Below, one piece after another: positions 51,473 through 60,769 of a stretch of DNA of 64,000 bases (its first letter is position 1; every line of letters starts with the position of its first letter). Position numbers and translations under genes: made by a program. The notes beneath the pieces were generated by a model that did not search any database, had not been told where the DNA came from, and saw only the letters and a program-made list of their open reading frames with translations. Location of the stretch: the NCBI RefSeq assembly GCF_007489285.1, contig NZ_VLIY01000009.1, positions 124,001-188,000 on the forward strand. Reading direction: 5' to 3'. Source of the stretch: Skermania sp. ID1734. Lineage in GTDB: Bacteria; Actinomycetota; Actinomycetes; Mycobacteriales; Mycobacteriaceae.

Positions 51473-51904
51473 CTAGTTTCCGCCATCCCGGCACATTGTT
51501 TGTGCCGCAATGGAAACCGCCTTGCGAGCCTGATCCTGCGACCACTGCTGTTCCGAGACACCGAGCGCCGCGGCTTCGTCGGTCGACTTGCCGGATGCCA
51601 GTGCTTCGCAGATGCGCTGGCCGGTGCCGAAAACAGATTCTTTGTCGCGCACCGGTATCCCGGCGTCCGGCAGTGCGTGCAGGAAGTCCGCTTCAGGAGT
51701 CATTTGCTGCTCCGGCAGCGGTTGGGCGGCAGCCGAGGTTGTCTGCAGCGCTGACGCGGGCGTACTGACCGACGCGGACGCAGACGAAGTCGCGCTGCTA
51801 CTGCTTGCGGTCGATGTCGCGGGCGCGTTGGTATCCCCTGAGCATCCGCTCGCGCCCAGGACAGTGCCGACCGCTACGGCGGCGGCGAGGCAGGTCAGCT
51901 TCAT
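51473..51904 (-). CDS. DUF732-type lipoprotein
   Basis: 143 residues from ATG 51904. The lipobox is GASGC, lipidated at C21. A Ser/Ala/Thr-rich linker of about 45 residues leads to the small DUF732 helical domain (ADFLHALPDAGIPVRDKESV, GQRICEALASGKSTDEAA). Two cysteines in that domain (RIC and TMC) are the usual disulfide pair. It is exported and anchored outside. The function of DUF732 is unknown; the family is common in mycobacteria. Confidence 0.82.
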   Translation of the reverse strand: MKLTCLAAAVAVGTVLGASGCSGDTNAPATSTASSSSATSSASASVSTPASALQTTSAAAQPLPEQQMTPEADFLHALPDAGIPVRDKESVFGTGQRICEALASGKSTDEAAALGVSEQQWSQDQARKAVSIAAQTMCRDGGN

Positions 51905-51991
51905 ACGACGATGCACAGCCACGCAACCCATACTCGCACGGCGAGGACAATCGCAAACTTCAGGGCAAAATTCGCAGGTAGCCTAACGTCT

Positions 51992-52447
51992 GTGGAACTT
52001 GCCGTTCTGGTGATCGTCGTCTTCCTGCTGGTGGCGACCAGCTTCCTGGCACTGACCTACTGGCGCATACTGCACCGGCGCCGCGCGGCCGCAACCGAGG
52101 CGATTTCCTTCACGTTCGACCCCAGCGATGTGCTGCAACAGGATTCGCGGGCCTATTTCTTCGGCCTGGCCTCTGATGAGAGCGACGATTCGAAGTTCGA
52201 CGGCAACGGCGCCTTGGTGCTCAGCAAGCATGTTTTGTGGTTCAAGCCGACCGTCGCCGGCCCGGCACTGCGGTTCCCGCTCAGCGACATCCGTCGAGTG
52301 GAGTTGGTGAGTCCGCATACGACCAAGGCGTTGGATAGGCCGTTGCTGCGAGTATGGGTACTGACGGCCGACGGCGACGACTCGGCTGTCTGGTACGTCC
52401 ACGATCCCGATGCGTGGATCGCATCGCTCAAGGATGCGGTCTCCTAG
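51992..52447 (+). CDS. Single-pass membrane protein with PH-like domain
   Basis: 151 residues, GTG at 51992; the longer frame overlaps the divergent DUF732 gene. A membrane helix at 4-24 is followed by a basic LHRRRAA stretch and a cytoplasmic beta-rich domain (NGALVLSKHVLWFKP, ALRFPLSDIRRVELV, WYVHDPDAW). The fold resembles PH-like DUF2550-type proteins, but I cannot assign it. It lies 12 bp before the TetR gene. Confidence 0.65.
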   Translation: MELAVLVIVVFLLVATSFLALTYWRILHRRRAAATEAISFTFDPSDVLQQDSRAYFFGLASDESDDSKFDGNGALVLSKHVLWFKPTVAGPALRFPLSDIRRVELVSPHTTKALDRPLLRVWVLTADGDDSAVWYVHDPDAWIASLKDAVS

Positions 52448-52458
52448 TGAGGTTGCCG

Positions 52459-53097
52459 ATGGCTGTTGACCCCGGCCTGGTCGAGCAGTTGCTCGGCGCC
52501 CAGGCTCCCGATGCCGATCCCGCGATTCTGGACGGTGCGCTCGAGGCATTCCTGGAATTCGGCATCAAGCGCGCGAGCATGGGCGAGATCGCCAAGCGGG
52601 CCAACCTCAGCCCGGCCACCCTGTATCGCCGGTTTCCCAGTAAAGCCGCGGTCGTGCAGGCCGTCGGCATGCGGGAGGCGCAGCGGCTCATTGCTGCCGT
52701 GGACGCGCGGGTGGATTCTGCGGCGCCGGCCGAGGACCAGCTCACCGAATTATTTGTGGTGACCATGGGCCAACTCAGCGGCAATCAGCTCATCCGCCGA
52801 CTGCTCATCACGGAGCCGGAATCGGTGCTGCCCTATCTCACCACTGGGGCCGGACCGCTGCTGAGTGTCGGTCGCGCCTACATCGCGCAGATCTATCGAC
52901 GGCTGCAGGCCACCGGACAGCTCGCGGATTTCAACGCCGACGAATCCGCGGAAATTGCTGCCCGCCTGGCCCTTTCACTGGTGTTGACCCCGGACGGGTT
53001 GATCCCCGTCGATGACGAACAGCAGGCTCGCCGGTTCGCCCGCGAACATCTGATGATGCTGGTGCCGATCCGGCGGCGCGACGGTTCCGCGCAATGA
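52459..53097 (+). CDS. TetR-family regulator coupled to a flavin monooxygenase
   Basis: 212 residues from ATG 52459 (GTGAGG upstream). The HTH covers about 25-70 (ALEAFLEFGIKRASMGEIAK, LSPATLYRRFPSKAAVVQAV). The C-terminal ligand domain has no named subtype. Unusually for a TetR it is in the same direction as its probable target and overlaps it by 4 nt, so both proteins are made from one message. The ligand is likely the substrate of the monooxygenase. Confidence 0.85.
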   Translation: MAVDPGLVEQLLGAQAPDADPAILDGALEAFLEFGIKRASMGEIAKRANLSPATLYRRFPSKAAVVQAVGMREAQRLIAAVDARVDSAAPAEDQLTELFVVTMGQLSGNQLIRRLLITEPESVLPYLTTGAGPLLSVGRAYIAQIYRRLQATGQLADFNADESAEIAARLALSLVLTPDGLIPVDDEQQARRFAREHLMMLVPIRRRDGSAQ

Positions 53098-54260
53098 CCG
53101 ATTCCCGATCGGAGACCATCGCCATCGCGGGCGCCGGTATTGCCGGTTTGCTCTTGGCCGGCGCCCTTATTCGCCAAGGCCGACAGGTGAAGATCTTCGA
53201 GGAGCGGCCGGGCTACGGCGAGACCGGCGCCGGCATCAGCCTGTGGCCAAATGCATTGGCAGCGCTCGACTACCTTGGATTGGGCGATGACGTCCGCGGG
53301 CTCGGCACGGCCATCAGCGCCGGTGGCCTGCGCGCACCCGATGGCTCCTTTTTGCGCAGCGTGTCGCCGGACGACTTTGCGAACGCGTTAGGTGAACCGT
53401 TACGCACCGTGCATCGTGTGCGGCTGATCGAATTGCTGGCCAAACGGGTGCCCGACGACGTTGTTCAGTTCGACGTAGCCGTCACCGGATATCGCGCCGG
53501 TCGCGACGGCGTCAGCGTAGAACTCAGCGACGGAACCGCTTTCGCCGCTGCCGCGCTCGTCGGCGCGGACGGTTATCGATCCGCAGTGCTGCGCCGAATG
53601 CAACCCCAAACCACCGAGCGATACGCGGGCTACACGGCATGGCGAGGCCTGTCCGAAATGTCGACCGATGGGCGCGAAGCGCACGAAACCCTCGGCGACC
53701 GTGCAGAATTCGGCTTCATCCCGCTGGTCGACGGACGCACCTACTGGTTTGCCACGCTGGCGGCCCCGGCGGGTGGTGCTCCGGGTGCCGACGGCGATTT
53801 GACTTGGCTACGACGGGCTTTCGTGAACTGGCACGATCCCATCACCGATGTGTTGGCGACCACCTCTCCCACCGATGTGATGCGTCATGACATCGTCGAC
53901 CGCAGCATGCCGCGCCGCCTGGCCGAGGGCCGCGTCGTGCTCATCGGCGACGCGGCACATGCGATGCGTCCGCATCTGGGCCAGGGTGGCTGCCAATCGG
54001 TAGAAGACGCCTGTGTCCTGGCGCGCTGCGTCGAGGACTGCATCGACCTGCCAGTCGCTTTCGCCGTGTACAGCAAGACCCGGCACCGGCGGGTCCGGCG
54101 CATCGTCGCCGAGTCGGCCATGGCCGGCCGCTTGCTGAACGTGCCTCCCCCGCTCGGCGCGCTCGTGCATCGAGGCGTGGCGTTGACCCCGCAGCGACCG
54201 TTTCTCGCGCACTTGGCCGGTGTTGCCGGGGCTGATGCTTTCCGGAGGCAACTGCGCTGA
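53094..54260 (+). CDS. FAD-dependent aromatic-hydroxylase-type monooxygenase
   Basis: 388 residues; the start overlaps the TetR stop. The FAD motif is G13-x-G15-x2-G18 (IAGAGIAG), the DG motif is VGADGYRSAV and the second FAD motif is VVLIGDAAHAMRPHLGQGG, as in PHBH-like hydroxylases. There is no signal or membrane anchor. It uses NAD(P)H and O2 to hydroxylate or otherwise oxidise an aromatic or polyketide compound. The substrate is unknown. The TetR coupling suggests xenobiotic response. Confidence 0.87.
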   Translation: MTDSRSETIAIAGAGIAGLLLAGALIRQGRQVKIFEERPGYGETGAGISLWPNALAALDYLGLGDDVRGLGTAISAGGLRAPDGSFLRSVSPDDFANALGEPLRTVHRVRLIELLAKRVPDDVVQFDVAVTGYRAGRDGVSVELSDGTAFAAAALVGADGYRSAVLRRMQPQTTERYAGYTAWRGLSEMSTDGREAHETLGDRAEFGFIPLVDGRTYWFATLAAPAGGAPGADGDLTWLRRAFVNWHDPITDVLATTSPTDVMRHDIVDRSMPRRLAEGRVVLIGDAAHAMRPHLGQGGCQSVEDACVLARCVEDCIDLPVAFAVYSKTRHRRVRRIVAESAMAGRLLNVPPPLGALVHRGVALTPQRPFLAHLAGVAGADAFRRQLR

Positions 54261-54263
54261 TCC

Positions 54264-54725
54264 TCAGTGCTGCAGGATGAGCCCGATCGGGACCGACACG
54301 GCGAGTACCACGATCACCGCGTAGTACGCATGTAGTGGCCACCCACGATTAGCGCCGCGCACGCTGAACGCCAAGGCGGCAAGGGCGGCAAGCAGCAACA
54401 CCGAACCGGCGGCGAGCAGCCAGTTCCATGACGTGGTGGTGCCGACAACCACGCCGGCGTTGGCGGCATTGAACATCACCAGCGCCGCCGTCGCGACGCC
54501 GCGAATCGGCAGATCGGGAACCAGCAGCGCGAGAGCCGCGCTGATGGCCAGCTGGCAGACGCCAACGACGAGCACGAGATAGGCGGCCGCCCACGTGCCG
54601 TGCTCGGTCGGTGCGTGCGCGGTGGCCGCGGCGACCAGACCGCCCGCAATGATCGCGAGCGAGCCCACGGCTGCGAACGGTACGGACGCGGAGTCCATGA
54701 ATCGAACCTGCTCAGTCGTGTGCAT
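54264..54725 (-). CDS. Four-helix membrane protein of unknown function
   Basis: 153 residues (a second possible start is the ATG at 54698). Membrane helices at about 15-38, 45-70, 75-95 and 105-148; polar loops are short. No domain is recognised. It is divergent from the DUF2249-cupin gene with a 66-bp gap, which suggests shared control. It converges on the monooxygenase with a 3-bp gap. Confidence 0.7.
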   Translation of the reverse strand: MHTTEQVRFMDSASVPFAAVGSLAIIAGGLVAAATAHAPTEHGTWAAAYLVLVVGVCQLAISAALALLVPDLPIRGVATAALVMFNAANAGVVVGTTTSWNWLLAAGSVLLLAALAALAFSVRGANRGWPLHAYYAVIVVLAVSVPIGLILQH

Positions 54726-54791
54726 GCGGCGAGTTTATACAATGAGCTGTCGTATTTATTCGCAGCGTTGCGCACAGGAAGGAACTCGTCG

Positions 54792-55379
54792 ATGACGGCG
54801 GTTGAGCTCGACGTACGAGAACTGCGGAAGCCAGACAAGCACCCGGCGATCTTCGCCCGTTTCGATGGGCTTGCCGTGGGCGAGTCGTTCATCCTGGTGA
54901 ACAACCATTACCCGCGTCATCTGAAGGACGAGTTCGACGTCGAGCATCCCGGCGGTTATGAGTGGGACGTGGTCGAGGACGGTCCGCGGGTGTGGCGAGT
55001 CCGGATCGGCAAGAGCGCGTCGACCGCCCTGCCGCGCATCGTGGCGGACACGTCGGCCGCTCCTGCCGACCCCGACGCGACCGGCGCGGTGTGGACATTG
55101 TCGATGCGCCAGCGCGACCTCGACTCCAACATCATCCGGCTCGCCGCAGGCGCCCGGATCGAGGCGCATCACGGGCCTGACCTGGACGTTCTCGTGCACG
55201 TGCTGGAAGGATCCGGAGTCTTGGAGACCGAGTCCGGCGCAGTCAACCTGACCCCGGGCGCACTGGTCTGGCTGCCGCGCCGGTCGCAGCGGGCATTCGT
55301 CGCGGGCCAAAATGGCCTTCGCTACCTCACCGTTCATCAGCGTCGGAAAGCGTTGACGCTTGAGCCATTCTCCCGCTAA
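54792..55379 (+). CDS. DUF2249-cupin fusion protein
   Basis: 195 residues from ATG 54792 (AAGGAA upstream). The first 80 residues are a DUF2249 domain (LDVRELRKPDKHPAIFARFD, ESFILVNNHYPRHLKDEF, WRVRIGK). The C-terminal half is a cupin (AAGARIEAHHGPDLDVLVHV, LTPGALVWLPRRSQRAF). The H-H pair and later His may bind a metal. DUF2249 proteins are often found with hemerythrins and nitric-oxide-related genes, but none is near here. It is probably cytosolic, with an unknown signal-sensing role. Confidence 0.85.
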   Translation: MTAVELDVRELRKPDKHPAIFARFDGLAVGESFILVNNHYPRHLKDEFDVEHPGGYEWDVVEDGPRVWRVRIGKSASTALPRIVADTSAAPADPDATGAVWTLSMRQRDLDSNIIRLAAGARIEAHHGPDLDVLVHVLEGSGVLETESGAVNLTPGALVWLPRRSQRAFVAGQNGLRYLTVHQRRKALTLEPFSR

Positions 55380-55539
55380 CCGGCACGCGCACGCGTAGCG
55401 AGCGTGACCTGGACGAGGCGGCTCCGGAATCCCTAAGACGTGTCCTCATCGCGTCGATCTTGTTAGGATGCCGTAGCTTTGTTGCTGGCTTGAGGCCGGT
55501 CGGGGTGACGGTGTTTGTCACGCCCCGCTGGCGCCGATT

Positions 55540-55557
55540 GCTGAGTGCTCGCTCAGC
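55540..55557. repeat. Small hairpin before DUF4185 gene
   Basis: GCTGAG and CTCAGC form a perfect 6-bp stem around TGCTCG, 24 bp before the GTG start. A weaker hairpin (GGGGTGAC/GTCACGCCCC) lies just upstream at about 55502-55528. They may be a terminator of the previous transcript or 5' leader structure. Confidence 0.35.
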
Positions 55558-55581
55558 TGTGAATGAATTGGGCAGGCGAAG

Positions 55582-56691
55582 GTGAAACGTTTCGGATCCC
55601 TCATGCTGACCGCCCTCGCCGGGGCGACCGCCGCGATGCTCGTGGTGACGGCTCCCGCGGGCGCAGATCCCAACGCGATCAATCCGCTCCCCGTGCTGAA
55701 CGGCACCAACGGCCTGCCGCACCTCACTGGGCCCACGCAGGCGATCTACCAGGTGACCGGGTTGGCGAGCCCGAACGCTACCCAGCGCTACAACGTTCTC
55801 GGCACCGACCTTGGCATCATGTGGGACAACGGCAACGGCGAGCTGATGACGGCGTTCGGCGACTCTGCGGGCATCGGCTTTCCGAACCTGCTCGCGGGCA
55901 GCATCTGGGCCTGGAAGTCCAACATTCTGCTGCGCAGTCACACGCACAACCCAGCTGACGGGATCGTGTACGACAGTGTGGTGCGTGATCCGTTCGGTCA
56001 AGCGAAGGAGCTTGTGCCGAGCCCGAAGATCCCGTTCATCGAGATCAGCCGCATTCCCACGGCCGGCGTCTCGGTCGGCGGCGTCCAGTTCATGAGCATG
56101 ATGTCGGTGAAGAGTTGGGACAGCGATGGGCACTGGACCACGAACTTCTCCAGTCTTGTCGCCTCGGGGGACAACGGCGAAAACTGGGCCGAGTTGCCCC
56201 AGACCCGTCGCGCGAACGTGGCGGGCGACCACAACTTCCAGATGAACGCCTTTGTCAAGGACGCTAATTACGTCTACGAATACGGCACGCCGTCCGGACG
56301 CAACAATCCGGGTTTCGTCGCGCGGGTTCCGCAGGCGCAGATCGCGAACAAGGACGCGTACGAGTATTGGGACGGCAAGCAGTGGAAGAAGGGCGACGTC
56401 AACGCGGCGGCGCCGATCGTCGGCGGGGTCGGCGAGTTGTCGGTGCAGTACAACGACTTCCTGGGGCAGTACGTGATGCTCACCACGGACCCGTTCAACT
56501 CGGTGGTGATGCGGACGTCGCCTGCCCCGCAGGGACCGTGGAGCCCGCCACGCACGTTGATCGACACTCGCGAGTTGCCGACGGCATATGCGCCATCGAT
56601 CTTCCCGTACCAGACCGGGTCGGACCTGTACTTCGTCACGACGATTCACTCCGAGTACAACGTGGTGTTGATGCGCACGAGCCTGCGCTGA
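55582..56691 (+). CDS. Secreted DUF4185 protein, probable GH183 endo-D-arabinanase family
   Basis: 369 residues, GTG with GGCGAAGG upstream. The signal peptide is about 1-28 (LMLTALAGATAAMLVVTAPA, AGA-DP). The DUF4185 domain shows VLGTDLGIMWDNGNGELMTA followed by FGDSAG, FVKDANYVYEYGTPSGR and a repeating blade pattern of a beta-propeller. DUF4185 was recently shown to include endo-D-arabinanases (GH183) acting on mycobacterial arabinogalactan; Rv3707c is a member. The conserved Asp of TDLG and FGD are candidate catalytic residues. It would remodel the cell-wall arabinan, which fits a mycolate organism. Confidence 0.82.
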   Translation: MKRFGSLMLTALAGATAAMLVVTAPAGADPNAINPLPVLNGTNGLPHLTGPTQAIYQVTGLASPNATQRYNVLGTDLGIMWDNGNGELMTAFGDSAGIGFPNLLAGSIWAWKSNILLRSHTHNPADGIVYDSVVRDPFGQAKELVPSPKIPFIEISRIPTAGVSVGGVQFMSMMSVKSWDSDGHWTTNFSSLVASGDNGENWAELPQTRRANVAGDHNFQMNAFVKDANYVYEYGTPSGRNNPGFVARVPQAQIANKDAYEYWDGKQWKKGDVNAAAPIVGGVGELSVQYNDFLGQYVMLTTDPFNSVVMRTSPAPQGPWSPPRTLIDTRELPTAYAPSIFPYQTGSDLYFVTTIHSEYNVVLMRTSLR

Positions 56692-56710
56692 TCCGAGCCC
56701 TGCTGCCGAA

Positions 56711-57340
56711 TCAGGCTTGACCGCTCCAGCGCAGTAGCCACGGCGTAAGCACGGCCGCAATCTCTGCGGCTGCTGACTTGAGTGCATGCGTCTGGCCGCG
56801 CAGAACATGAACCTCGGCGGCGTCGGCGGCCTCGGGAATGCCGAACGGGTCTCGGTCGCCGTTGAGGACGACCACCTCCACCCCTGTCGCGCGCAGCTCG
56901 TCGGCCCTGTTCAGCTGGGGTTTTCCGGGTGGATGCAACGGAAACGCCAACGCGACGACGCCTGTTGCGCGCACGTCGAGGGCGGTGCGACACGCCACTC
57001 GAGCGCCGTTGCTGCGGCCGCCCTGAATGATCGGCACGCCGCGGGCCCGACGGCGCAGCGCAGTGACAATCTCCACCCAGGCGGCGTCTTGCCTGGTCGC
57101 CGACCCGGGCGCGCGGCCACCGGCGACCCGGTAGGGCTGCAGCACTCGCGCCACTGACCCGCCCAGCTCGAGCGCCACGCGGCGGGCTGCCAACAGGTCC
57201 GGCGCGTCGACGCCGCCACCGGCGCCATGGGTCAAGATCAGCAAGAAACGGGTGTGCGTGCGCGCGTCATAGGCGACTTCGGCATCGCCGGCAGATGTGG
57301 CGATGACAAGGTCGCGCGTGGTTGGCCGTCCCGGCTGCAC
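56711..57340 (-). CDS. KANL3/Tex30-type alpha/beta hydrolase
   Basis: 209 residues. The nucleophile is S110 in GGRSNGARVA, the acid is the Asp in LNGDRDPFG and the base is the His in RGQTHALK. LILTHGAGGGVDAPDL supplies the oxyanion region. It is a short cytosolic hydrolase with no lid domain. The substrate is unknown. It converges on the DUF4185 gene with a 19-bp gap and its promoter shares the 333-bp gap with fadE5. Confidence 0.82.
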   Translation of the reverse strand: MQPGRPTTRDLVIATSAGDAEVAYDARTHTRFLLILTHGAGGGVDAPDLLAARRVALELGGSVARVLQPYRVAGGRAPGSATRQDAAWVEIVTALRRRARGVPIIQGGRSNGARVACRTALDVRATGVVALAFPLHPPGKPQLNRADELRATGVEVVVLNGDRDPFGIPEAADAAEVHVLRGQTHALKSAAAEIAAVLTPWLLRWSGQA

Positions 57341-57673
57341 AGACCACCCCTCTCGATGCCCGACGAATCAACAAGCAGCGCAGGAACTTCGACCTTCAAC
57401 TAGCGTTTCCCCGCTGTGAAACACCACAGCTGTCAGCCTGGGCAAACATGATGGAATCCTCATGATTCTGCGCGAAATGCATTGTAGGGCACTCCAGTTG
57501 ACCGAATGTGGAGTACGTCACAGTTCGCCGGACATGCCTTGGACGCGCCTGTACCGACTAGTAACATCGGCGTTAAGTTACCCGTCAGTAGTAGGTGACC
57601 TCTCTACCGGCGGTAACACCTGGGCGGGACCGGACATCGCCGGACCGCACCACAACACTCACTCAATGGAGAG
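57341..57673. other. 333-bp divergent promoter region before fadE5
   Basis: It lies between the hydrolase start and the fadE5 start and has no convincing gene. An inverted repeat GTAAC-N11-GTTAC is at 57561-57581, in the TTAC-rich stretch that also holds AGTAGTAGG. It is a possible fatty-acid regulator site, but the match is loose. The start codon has ATGGAGAG upstream. Confidence 0.5.
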
Positions 57674-59512
57674 ATGAAGATGGGCCACTACAAGAGCAAC
57701 GTCCGCGACCTCGAGTTCAACCTCTTCGAGGTGCTGGGACTGAACGACACCCTCGACTCGGGCGCGTACGGCGATCTTGACACCGACACCGTTCGCGAAA
57801 TGCTGAACGAAGTTCGCCGGCTGGCCGAGGGCCCGTTGGCCGAGCCGTTCGCCGACGCGGACCGCAACCCGCCCGTCTTCGATCCCGAGACGCACACCGT
57901 CTCCATCCCCGAGTCCTTCAAGAAGGCCTTCCGTGCTCTGCAGGACGGCGGCTGGGACAAGCTGGGCATCGCCGAAGAGCTCGGTGGCATGAACATGCCC
58001 CGCCCGATCTACTGGGCCATTGCCGAACTGATCCTGGGTGCGCAGCCCGCCGCGTTCATGTACGCCGCCGGCCCGGGCTTCGCCAACATCTTCTTCAACA
58101 ACGCGACCGACGAGCAGAAGAAGTGGGCCGAGATCGCCGTCGAGCGCAACTGGGGCGCCACCATGGTGCTGACCGAGCCGGATGCCGGCTCGGACGTTGG
58201 CGCCGGCCGCACCAAGGCCATCAAGCAGGAGGACGGCTCCTGGCACATCGAGGGCGTCAAGCGCTTCATCACGTCGGCCGACTCCGACGACATGTTCGAG
58301 AACATCTTCCACCTGGTGCTGGCCCGTCCCGAGGGCGCTGGCCCGGGCACCAAGGGCCTGAGCCTGTTCTTCGTGCCGAAGTTCCACTTCGACAAAGAGA
58401 CCGGCGAGCTCGGCGAGCGCAACGGCGTTTTCGTGACCAACGTCGAGCACAAGATGGGCCTGAAGGTCTCGGCCACCTGTGAGGTCACCTTTGGTGGCCA
58501 CGGCGTTCCCGCGCAGGGCTGGCTGGTCGGCGAGGTGCACAACGGCATCGCGCAGATGTTCGACGTCATCGAGCACGCTCGCATGATGGTCGGCACCAAG
58601 GCCATCGCCACCCTGTCCACCGGTTACCTCAACGCCTTGTCCTACGCCAAGGAGCGCGTGCAGGGTGCTGACCTGACCCAGATGACGGACAAGGCCGCCC
58701 CGCGCGTCACCATCACCCACCACCCGGACGTGCGCCGCAGCCTGATGATGCAGAAGGCGTACGCCGAGGGCCTGCGCGCGGTTTACCTCTACACCGCCGC
58801 GCACCAGAACGCGGACATCGCGGAGAAGGTCTCGGGCGCGGACAAGGACGTGGCATTCCGCGTCAACGACCTGTTGCTGCCGATCGTCAAGGGCGTCGGC
58901 TCGGAACGGGCCTACCAGTACCTGACTGATTCCTTGCAGACCTTCGGTGGTTCCGGCTTCTTGCAGGACTACCCGGTCGAGCAGTACATCCGTGACGCCA
59001 AGATCGACTCGCTGTACGAGGGCACCACGGCCATCCAGGCGCAGGACTTCTTCTTCCGCAAGATCGCCCGCGACCGCGGCGTGGCACTCGCTCACGTGGC
59101 CGGCCAGATCCAGAAATTCCTGGACAGCGAGGCGGGCAACGGTCGCCTCAAGGGCGAGCGCGCGCTGTTGGCTACCGCGCTCGAGGACGTTCAGGCCATG
59201 GCCGCCACCCTGACCGGCCACCTGATGGGCGCCCAGCAGACGCCGAGCGAGCTGTACAAGGTCGGCCTGGGTTCGGTGCGCTTCCTGCTGGCCGTCGGTG
59301 ACCTGCTCATCGGTTGGCAGCTGCTGCGCCAGGCCGAGGTTGCGCTCGAGGCGCTGGACCAGGGTGCTGACAAAGACCAGGCCTTCTACGAGGGCAAGGT
59401 CGCGGTCGCGCAGTTCTTCGCCCGTAACGTCCTGCCGGAGCTGACCGCCACCCGCGCCATTCTGTCGAACATCGACAACGACATCATGGAGCTCGACGAA
59501 GCAGCATTCTGA
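57674..59512 (+). CDS. fadE5: Acyl-CoA dehydrogenase FadE5
   Basis: 612 residues, the size of the long mycobacterial FadE5 (Rv0244c). It has an N-terminal extension ([20 protein letters not shown]), the ACAD core ([62 protein letters not shown]) and an extra C-terminal helical domain of about 150 residues ([20 protein letters not shown]). FadE5 has broad chain-length specificity and makes trans-enoyl-CoA with FAD. Many G/C-biased codons suggest high expression. It is monocistronic, ending at the perfect hairpin just downstream. Confidence 0.93.
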   Translation: MKMGHYKSNVRDLEFNLFEVLGLNDTLDSGAYGDLDTDTVREMLNEVRRLAEGPLAEPFADADRNPPVFDPETHTVSIPESFKKAFRALQDGGWDKLGIAEELGGMNMPRPIYWAIAELILGAQPAAFMYAAGPGFANIFFNNATDEQKKWAEIAVERNWGATMVLTEPDAGSDVGAGRTKAIKQEDGSWHIEGVKRFITSADSDDMFENIFHLVLARPEGAGPGTKGLSLFFVPKFHFDKETGELGERNGVFVTNVEHKMGLKVSATCEVTFGGHGVPAQGWLVGEVHNGIAQMFDVIEHARMMVGTKAIATLSTGYLNALSYAKERVQGADLTQMTDKAAPRVTITHHPDVRRSLMMQKAYAEGLRAVYLYTAAHQNADIAEKVSGADKDVAFRVNDLLLPIVKGVGSERAYQYLTDSLQTFGGSGFLQDYPVEQYIRDAKIDSLYEGTTAIQAQDFFFRKIARDRGVALAHVAGQIQKFLDSEAGNGRLKGERALLATALEDVQAMAATLTGHLMGAQQTPSELYKVGLGSVRFLLAVGDLLIGWQLLRQAEVALEALDQGADKDQAFYEGKVAVAQFFARNVLPELTATRAILSNIDNDIMELDEAAF

Positions 59513-59522
59513 TTCACCGATT

Positions 59523-59566
59523 CCAACGAACCCGGACTATCCTGCGGGATGGTTCGGGTTCGTTGG
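59523..59566. terminator. Hairpin terminator after fadE5
   Basis: CCAACGAACCCG and CGGGTTCGTTGG (59523-59534, 59555-59566) form a perfect 12-bp stem with an inner ATCC/GGAT pair. CTTT follows. It starts 10 bp after the fadE5 stop. Confidence 0.8.
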
Positions 59567-59588
59567 CTTTCGTGGAAAGGATGCGATC

Positions 59589-60386
59589 GTGCAGCCGAAT
59601 ACCGGAGGTCAACTCGATCCCACCGCGAGTGAGCGGCTTTCCCACGCCGGGCGGATATTCACCTCGGATCTCTCGGTCAACGAGTTCGCGCTCCTACACG
59701 GGGCCGGTTTCGAACCGATCGACCTGGTCATGGGCGTTTCCGTTTACCACGTCGGCTACCAGACCAGCGGCATCCGGCAGCAGACCGAATTGACCGTGCT
59801 CACCGAGGCCACCTATCGGGCCCGCTGGAACGCCATGTCGCGGATGCAGGCCGAGGCCGACAGTCTCGGAGCCGACGGGGTCGTCGGGGTTCGACTCGCC
59901 TGGCGCGAGCATGGTTCGGCCGAACACCTGGAGTTCATGGCGGTAGGCACGGCAGTTCGGTACGCGCCCTCTCCGGGTGCGTACCGCCGCCCGAACGGGC
60001 AGGCCTTCAGCAGCCATCTGTCCGGTCAGGACATGGTCACCCTCATGCGGACCGGTTATGTGCCGGTGGCGTTCGTCATGGGCAACTGCGTATTTCACGT
60101 GGCCGCACAGGGTTTCATGCAAACACTGCGCCAAATCGGCAACAACGTGGAGATGCCGCAGTGGACGCAGGGCAACTACCAGGCCCGCGAATTGGCGATG
60201 GGGCGAATGCAAGCGGAGGCGGAGCGCGACGGCGCCAATGGCGTCACGGGTGTGAGCTTCGAGTTGCAGAACTACGTGTGGGGCTTCCACACCGTGGAGT
60301 TCTACGCGGCGGGCACCGCGATTCGCCGCATCGGCGAGGGTGAGCCGATCCGTCCGCAATTCACGCTGCCGATGGTCGATCAGTGA
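59589..60386 (+). CDS. Tandem YbjQ/UPF0145-type domain protein
   Basis: 265 residues, GTG with GGAAAGG upstream. Two copies of a YbjQ-like domain are seen: repeat 1 contains ALLHGAGFEPIDLVMGVSVYHVG and MQAEADSLGADGVVGVRLA, repeat 2 contains MRTGYVPVAFVMGNCVFHVA and MQAEAERDGANGVTGVSFE. YbjQ-fold proteins form pentamers and were first described as heavy-metal-binding, but the role is not established. No signal peptide. The stop overlaps the next ATG by one base (TGATG). Confidence 0.83.
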   Translation: MQPNTGGQLDPTASERLSHAGRIFTSDLSVNEFALLHGAGFEPIDLVMGVSVYHVGYQTSGIRQQTELTVLTEATYRARWNAMSRMQAEADSLGADGVVGVRLAWREHGSAEHLEFMAVGTAVRYAPSPGAYRRPNGQAFSSHLSGQDMVTLMRTGYVPVAFVMGNCVFHVAAQGFMQTLRQIGNNVEMPQWTQGNYQARELAMGRMQAEAERDGANGVTGVSFELQNYVWGFHTVEFYAAGTAIRRIGEGEPIRPQFTLPMVDQ

Positions 60387-60769
60387 TGCTTGCCGACAGT
60401 TTCGATCAAGACCATGCCGCGGCGGTGATTGGTTCCGCGATTCAGGGCGCAGTCGGGCCGGCCGGTGTTTTGGGTCTGTTCGCCGTCGTGCCGGGCGCCG
60501 TGCGGACGCCCGCGCGGCGGCGCTGGCTCGGGACTGAACCGGAGCGGCTCCAACTGGCCGACTGGCGGTACGAGGTGACCGATGACCGTCGGGTGCGGGC
60601 CGCGCACGTGGTACATGGGATTGTGCTTGCGGAGCAGGTGCTGGCCGCGGGCGAGGTGGGCCCGCACCTCGCGCGTGCCCTCGCCGCGGTGAGTCATCAG
60701 TACGGTGCCGAGGCGGCTGCGCAGATATCGGCGGCTTTGGAAGTACTGGAAGCCGGTCCGATTACCTGA
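60386..60769 (+). CDS. Small conserved actinobacterial protein (DUF5073-like)
   Basis: 127 residues from ATG 60386, coupled to the YbjQ gene. It is helical and Ala-rich, with VGPAGVLGLFAVVPGAVRTPARR at the start and GPHLARALAAVSHQYGAEAA near the end. There is no membrane anchor, signal or catalytic motif. The family assignment is tentative. It presumably works with the YbjQ protein. Confidence 0.6.
   Translation: MLADSFDQDHAAAVIGSAIQGAVGPAGVLGLFAVVPGAVRTPARRRWLGTEPERLQLADWRYEVTDDRRVRAAHVVHGIVLAEQVLAAGEVGPHLARALAAVSHQYGAEAAAQISAALEVLEAGPIT

Noticed and set aside
57462-57677. 71-residue frame in the fadE5 promoter region
   Set aside because: No start signal and it overlaps the fadE5 start.
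57659-59221. 520-residue open frame opposite fadE5
   Set aside because: Shadow of fadE5; no family similarity.
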